This document shows positions 61,485-64,000 of a stretch of DNA of 64,000 bases, one piece after another; positions within the stretch are counted from its first letter, which is position 1; each line of letters starts with the position of its first letter. This DNA is from Paenibacillus sp. CC-CFT747. Lineage in GTDB: Bacteria > Bacillota > Bacilli > Paenibacillales > NBRC-103111. The stretch covers positions 5,269,501 through 5,333,500 of the forward strand of contig CP106741.1 of NCBI GenBank assembly GCA_030323305.1, written 5' to 3'. The notes beneath the pieces were generated by a model that searched no databases, had not been told where the DNA came from, and was given only the letters and a program-made list of their open reading frames with translations. Both the position numbers and the translations under genes were made by a program.

Positions 61485-62507
61485 TTAAGCCTGCTGCACC
61501 GGGTTCCGGAAGTGGATTTCCCGGTGACTGCGGTGGGACTCATACGTTCCGAGGATAATCTCGAGCGAATGGCGGCCGTCTTCCCCCGTGACCTGCGGTT
61601 CACGATTCTCGAGGATGGCCCGTGACATGTCCCTTATTTGCATGCGGTGCCCGTCCGGGATGACCTGAAACGGCGGAAAATCCGGAATTTCGATGGGTTC
61701 CCCCATGACCTCAAGGGTAGTAATTTGGTCTCCGGTCAGAACAACCGTCCCCAAATCCCCATGGATGATAATCTGATGATCCGGCTGCTTATAAGCCGTG
61801 GTGGTGGCTTCCAGCGTCCCAAGAGCTCCATTGCAGAATTGAAGCGCGGTAACCGCCGTGTCTTCCACTTCAATATCCCGCAGAACGTTGCGGGCGAATC
61901 CCTTCAAGCTCTCGACCGGTCCGGCAAGCCATTGCAGCAGGTCGACCGTATGAATTCCCTGGTTCATCATGGCCCCGCCGCCGTCCATGGCCCAAGTCCC
62001 TCTCCAGCCGGCGCTGTCGTAATAAGCCTGATTCCGGTAAAATTTCACATACCCCGAGCATAGGCTCAAGCGGCCGAGCCGTCCCTCGTCGATCAACTTC
62101 TTCACGAATACGGCGGCAGGAGACATTCTTCTCGGGAAGATGGTGGTCAGCTTGACGCCGGACTGCGAGCAGGCCTCGATCATCTGCTCCACATCCTCCA
62201 GCACGATGGCCATCGGCTTCTCGCACACAACATGCTTGCCGGCGGCGGCTGCCATTATCGTCTGTTCGGCATGCAGCCCGCTGGGTGTGCAAATGCACAC
62301 CGCATCGATATCCGGCTGGGCAAGCATGACTTCCAGCCGTGTATAAGCGCGTACGCCGTATTTGGCGGCCGTCTCCTCAGCTCTTTGCTCATTGGCGTCG
62401 CAAACGGCGACCAGCTCCGCCTCTTCCGTTTCATTAATTCCTTGAAAATGACTCGCCGAGATACCCCCGCAGCCGACAACGGCAATTCTTACTTTTCCGG
62501 TATTCAT
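61485..62507 (-). CDS. Gfo/Idh/MocA-family oxidoreductase
   Basis: NAD(P)-dependent dehydrogenase of 340 residues with an intact frame. Rossmann motif VRIAVVGCGGISASHFQGI, then VVCEKPMAIV with the catalytic lysine, and MMNQGIHTVDLLQWLAGPVE with the catalytic histidine. ATG 62507 follows GGAGG. It follows another dehydrogenase of the same superfamily by 40 bases, and the pair is downstream of a sugar permease, so it likely oxidises a sugar brought in by that importer. Confidence 0.93.
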   Translation of the reverse strand: MNTGKVRIAVVGCGGISASHFQGINETEEAELVAVCDANEQRAEETAAKYGVRAYTRLEVMLAQPDIDAVCICTPSGLHAEQTIMAAAAGKHVVCEKPMAIVLEDVEQMIEACSQSGVKLTTIFPRRMSPAAVFVKKLIDEGRLGRLSLCSGYVKFYRNQAYYDSAGWRGTWAMDGGGAMMNQGIHTVDLLQWLAGPVESLKGFARNVLRDIEVEDTAVTALQFCNGALGTLEATTTAYKQPDHQIIIHGDLGTVVLTGDQITTLEVMGEPIEIPDFPPFQVIPDGHRMQIRDMSRAILENREPQVTGEDGRHSLEIILGTYESHRSHREIHFRNPVQQA

Positions 62508-62547
62508 CTGGTTCCTCCACTTCGTTTTAGTTACTGCATTAGGACCA

Positions 62548-63569
62548 CTAGCCGATGGGTTGATGGACGTTGTTCAGAAAGACGGCCTTCTCGTCGGCCT
62601 CCACGGCCGCCCGGCAGGTCTGCAGCACGTCCTTATGGGTTAAGCGTGAGTCCTTCCCCTCCAGGCGCCTTAGGAAATCCTCCGTCAGGCTCCACGGGGG
62701 CGCCTCCAATTCCACCCGCTCATAAGGCGAGTCATGAAGGATGCGGAAGAAGAGCTCTTCCTTCGCTATTGCGGGGTCTCCGCTTAAGCGGAGCTCAGCC
62801 GCCCCGGCGGTTCCAGTAATGAAAATCCGGCAGTCTCCCCAGGTCCAGCTGGCTTCGGGGGTGTGCCAATCGGAATAAAGCTGGGCGAGCGCTCCCCGTC
62901 CATGACCACCTGGGCGCAGGCGGTGTCATAGAAGGTCGGATACTCGGGCATGCCGTTCTTCGTGACGACCGTCTGGACGGAACGGATTTCCTGGCCGGTC
63001 AGCCAGCGGAGAAGGTCGAAGTCATGCACGAACAGATCCATGACAATGCCTCCGTTCTGTTCCTTCGAGAAATGCCAGGCGTGGCGGGAAGATGGAGTCA
63101 GCTTATGCGGCTTGCGCATGGTGAGGCTGACCACTTTGCCTAGCTCTTCTCTCTCCAGCATCCGGCTCAAGGTATAGAGGACAGGGCGGAACCGCTCGGT
63201 TAGCATCATCCCGATCTGGATGCCTCCTCTACCGATCACCCCTTCCAAGCGTTCCAGCTGATGGCGGTTGACCGCAATCGGCTTGTCGAGCATGACGTGC
63301 TTCCCGTAAGCCTCGCACTGCTCGATCACGTCCAGCTTGAACGCATTCACGGCCGACGACCCGATCACACTTACCTCCGGGTCCTCGAGCAGGCTTCTCG
63401 CCTCCTTCACCAGGGGAATGCCGTGCTGCAGGGAAAGCCGCTCGGCCAGAGCCGGCTCCCCCGTTTCGCTAATCCCTGCACAGCGGTGACCCAACCGCAG
63501 CATTTCCGTAAGAAAGCCGGCAATGTGGCCGTGCTGGCAGCCGATAATGCCGAAGGTTCGATTAGACAT
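62548..63569 (-). CDS. Gfo/Idh/MocA-family oxidoreductase, DKP variant (one frameshift)
   Basis: Reconstructed as 340 residues. Rossmann start RTFGIIGCQHGHIAGFLTEM, catalytic lysine region VMLDKPIAV (Asp in place of the usual Glu of EKP) and histidine region VMDLFVHDFDLLRWLTG. The break at the C run 62894-62897 is repaired by one base, which replaces a false early stop by a normal C-terminus ending near 62548. ATG 63569 follows GAGGTG. It lies between a sugar permease gene and the next dehydrogenase, probably in one operon. Confidence 0.87.
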
Positions 63570-63634
63570 GCCTTACACCTCGCTTCTTCAGATTGTGGCA
63601 TCTAGTCTGTAATCTCCTTTTCGCGTATGGGCGA

Positions 63635-64000
63635 TTATTCAACCAGTCCGGTCCGCTCCACGCCTTCCACGAACCAGCGCTGGGCAATCAAATAGACGAT
63701 CAGCGGCGGCATGATAATCAGGAAGCTGGCCGCCATGCGGATGGTTTCGTTCAAGTCGAAGCTCGGCTCGGTGCCGTCCCCGCCGTACATTCCCCTCAAG
63801 ACTTTGTCAAGATGGGACAGACTGACGGACAAGGGAAGATCACTTCCGTTAAGCACGAGTCCGGTAATGAAGGTTTCGTTCCAATGCCAAACGAACGAAA
63901 AGAGAAAGACGACAAGAACGGCCGGTTTGGCCAAGGGAACCATGACTTTCCAATACACCCGGAACGGCCCGGCCCCGTCAATCAGGGCCGCGTCCTCCAG
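63635..64000 (-). CDS. Carbohydrate ABC transporter permease, MalG type (5' end beyond window)
   Basis: C-terminal 121 residues of a sugar permease, open at the right edge. The EAA loop begins the visible part (LEDAALIDGAGPFRVYWKVM), and the end QRWFVEGVERTGLVE is typical of the MalG/UgpE group. It closely resembles the C-terminal part of the permease at 1-924. It is upstream of two Gfo/Idh/MocA genes on the same strand, so an importer-plus-dehydrogenase operon enters the window here. Confidence 0.92.
   Translation of the reverse strand: MEDAALIDGAGPFRVYWKVMVPLAKPAVLVVFLFSFVWHWNETFITGLVLNGSDLPLSVSLSHLDKVLRGMYGGDGTEPSFDLNETIRMAASFLIIMPPLIVYLIAQRWFVEGVERTGLVE

Noticed and set aside
1-64000. 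Widespread pseudogene formation or programmed frameshifting
   Set aside because: Around 43 breaks in functional-looking genes, all in or beside short homopolymer runs where traced and almost all repaired by one added base, fit sequencing error. No slippery-site or pseudoknot pattern was seen.
1-64000. CRISPR arrays, tRNA/rRNA genes, insertion sequences, prophage or riboswitches
   Set aside because: No direct-repeat array, cloverleaf, transposase-like frame, integrase or recognisable riboswitch fold was found on reading both strands. A covariance-model search would be needed to exclude small RNAs.

Overview
The window looks like a piece of a Paenibacillus-type chromosome (spore-forming Bacillota, fairly high GC). 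The reasons are LplB/LplC-type sugar permeases, YesM/YesN-style two-component genes next to sugar importers, a DUF5696 protein, YjcZ-like mini-proteins, a Spo0M homologue, many GTG/TTG starts behind strong GGAGG sites, and several cre-like sequences. No tRNA, rRNA, CRISPR array, transposase or phage gene was seen. Almost the whole window is devoted to importing and breaking down plant polysaccharides, probably pectin and rhamnogalacturonan.

Layout, with most genes on the minus strand. (1) 1-12181: an eight-gene importer operon, read right to left. It encodes an MsmX-type ATPase, a large substrate-binding protein with carbohydrate-binding-like modules, a permease pair, an NHL/TPR/YIP1 membrane protein, a DUF5696 protein and a second permease pair that runs off the left edge. 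A promoter and a cre-like site precede it. (2) 12373-20141: an AraC regulator, a sialidase-fold protein, an MGH1-like glycosidase, a two-domain esterase and a lone substrate-binding lipoprotein. (3) 20381-30630: a cytoplasmic set with a PL2-like pectate lyase, an unrecognised 914-residue protein, a GH28 polygalacturonase, another sialidase-fold protein and, as a separate unit, a GH106-like enzyme. (4) 30953-46213: an alpha/beta hydrolase, a giant secreted metallophosphoesterase, a YesN/YesM-like two-component pair, a GH78 rhamnosidase and an LplABC-type importer. The phosphoesterase and the importer share a 37-bp upstream box. (5) 46448-53037: a SIMPL protein, then a second LplABC-type importer with a membrane-bound AraC regulator. 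(6) 53183-59229: housekeeping and sporulation genes, including an ABC-exporter tail fragment, Spo0M, a GDPD, a kinase, a methyltransferase, three tandem YjcZ-like genes and a nucleotidyltransferase. (7) 59380-64000: three Gfo/Idh/MocA dehydrogenases, an AraC regulator and a permease that runs off the right edge.

The only ATPase in the window is the MsmX-like one. It could power all the importers here, as MsmX does in Bacillus subtilis. The proposed flow is: secreted and membrane-bound proteins capture pectic glycans, the importers bring in oligosaccharides, and cytoplasmic lyases, glycosidases, esterases and dehydrogenases finish the job.

Caution on sequence quality. About 25 of the larger genes are interrupted by single-base frameshifts, around 43 in total. 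Wherever I traced the break, it sits in or beside a short run of identical bases, and nearly all are repaired by adding one base. With the breaks repaired, every gene length becomes a multiple of three. I read these as sequencing or assembly errors, so each such gene is annotated as one full-length CDS with its breaks noted.
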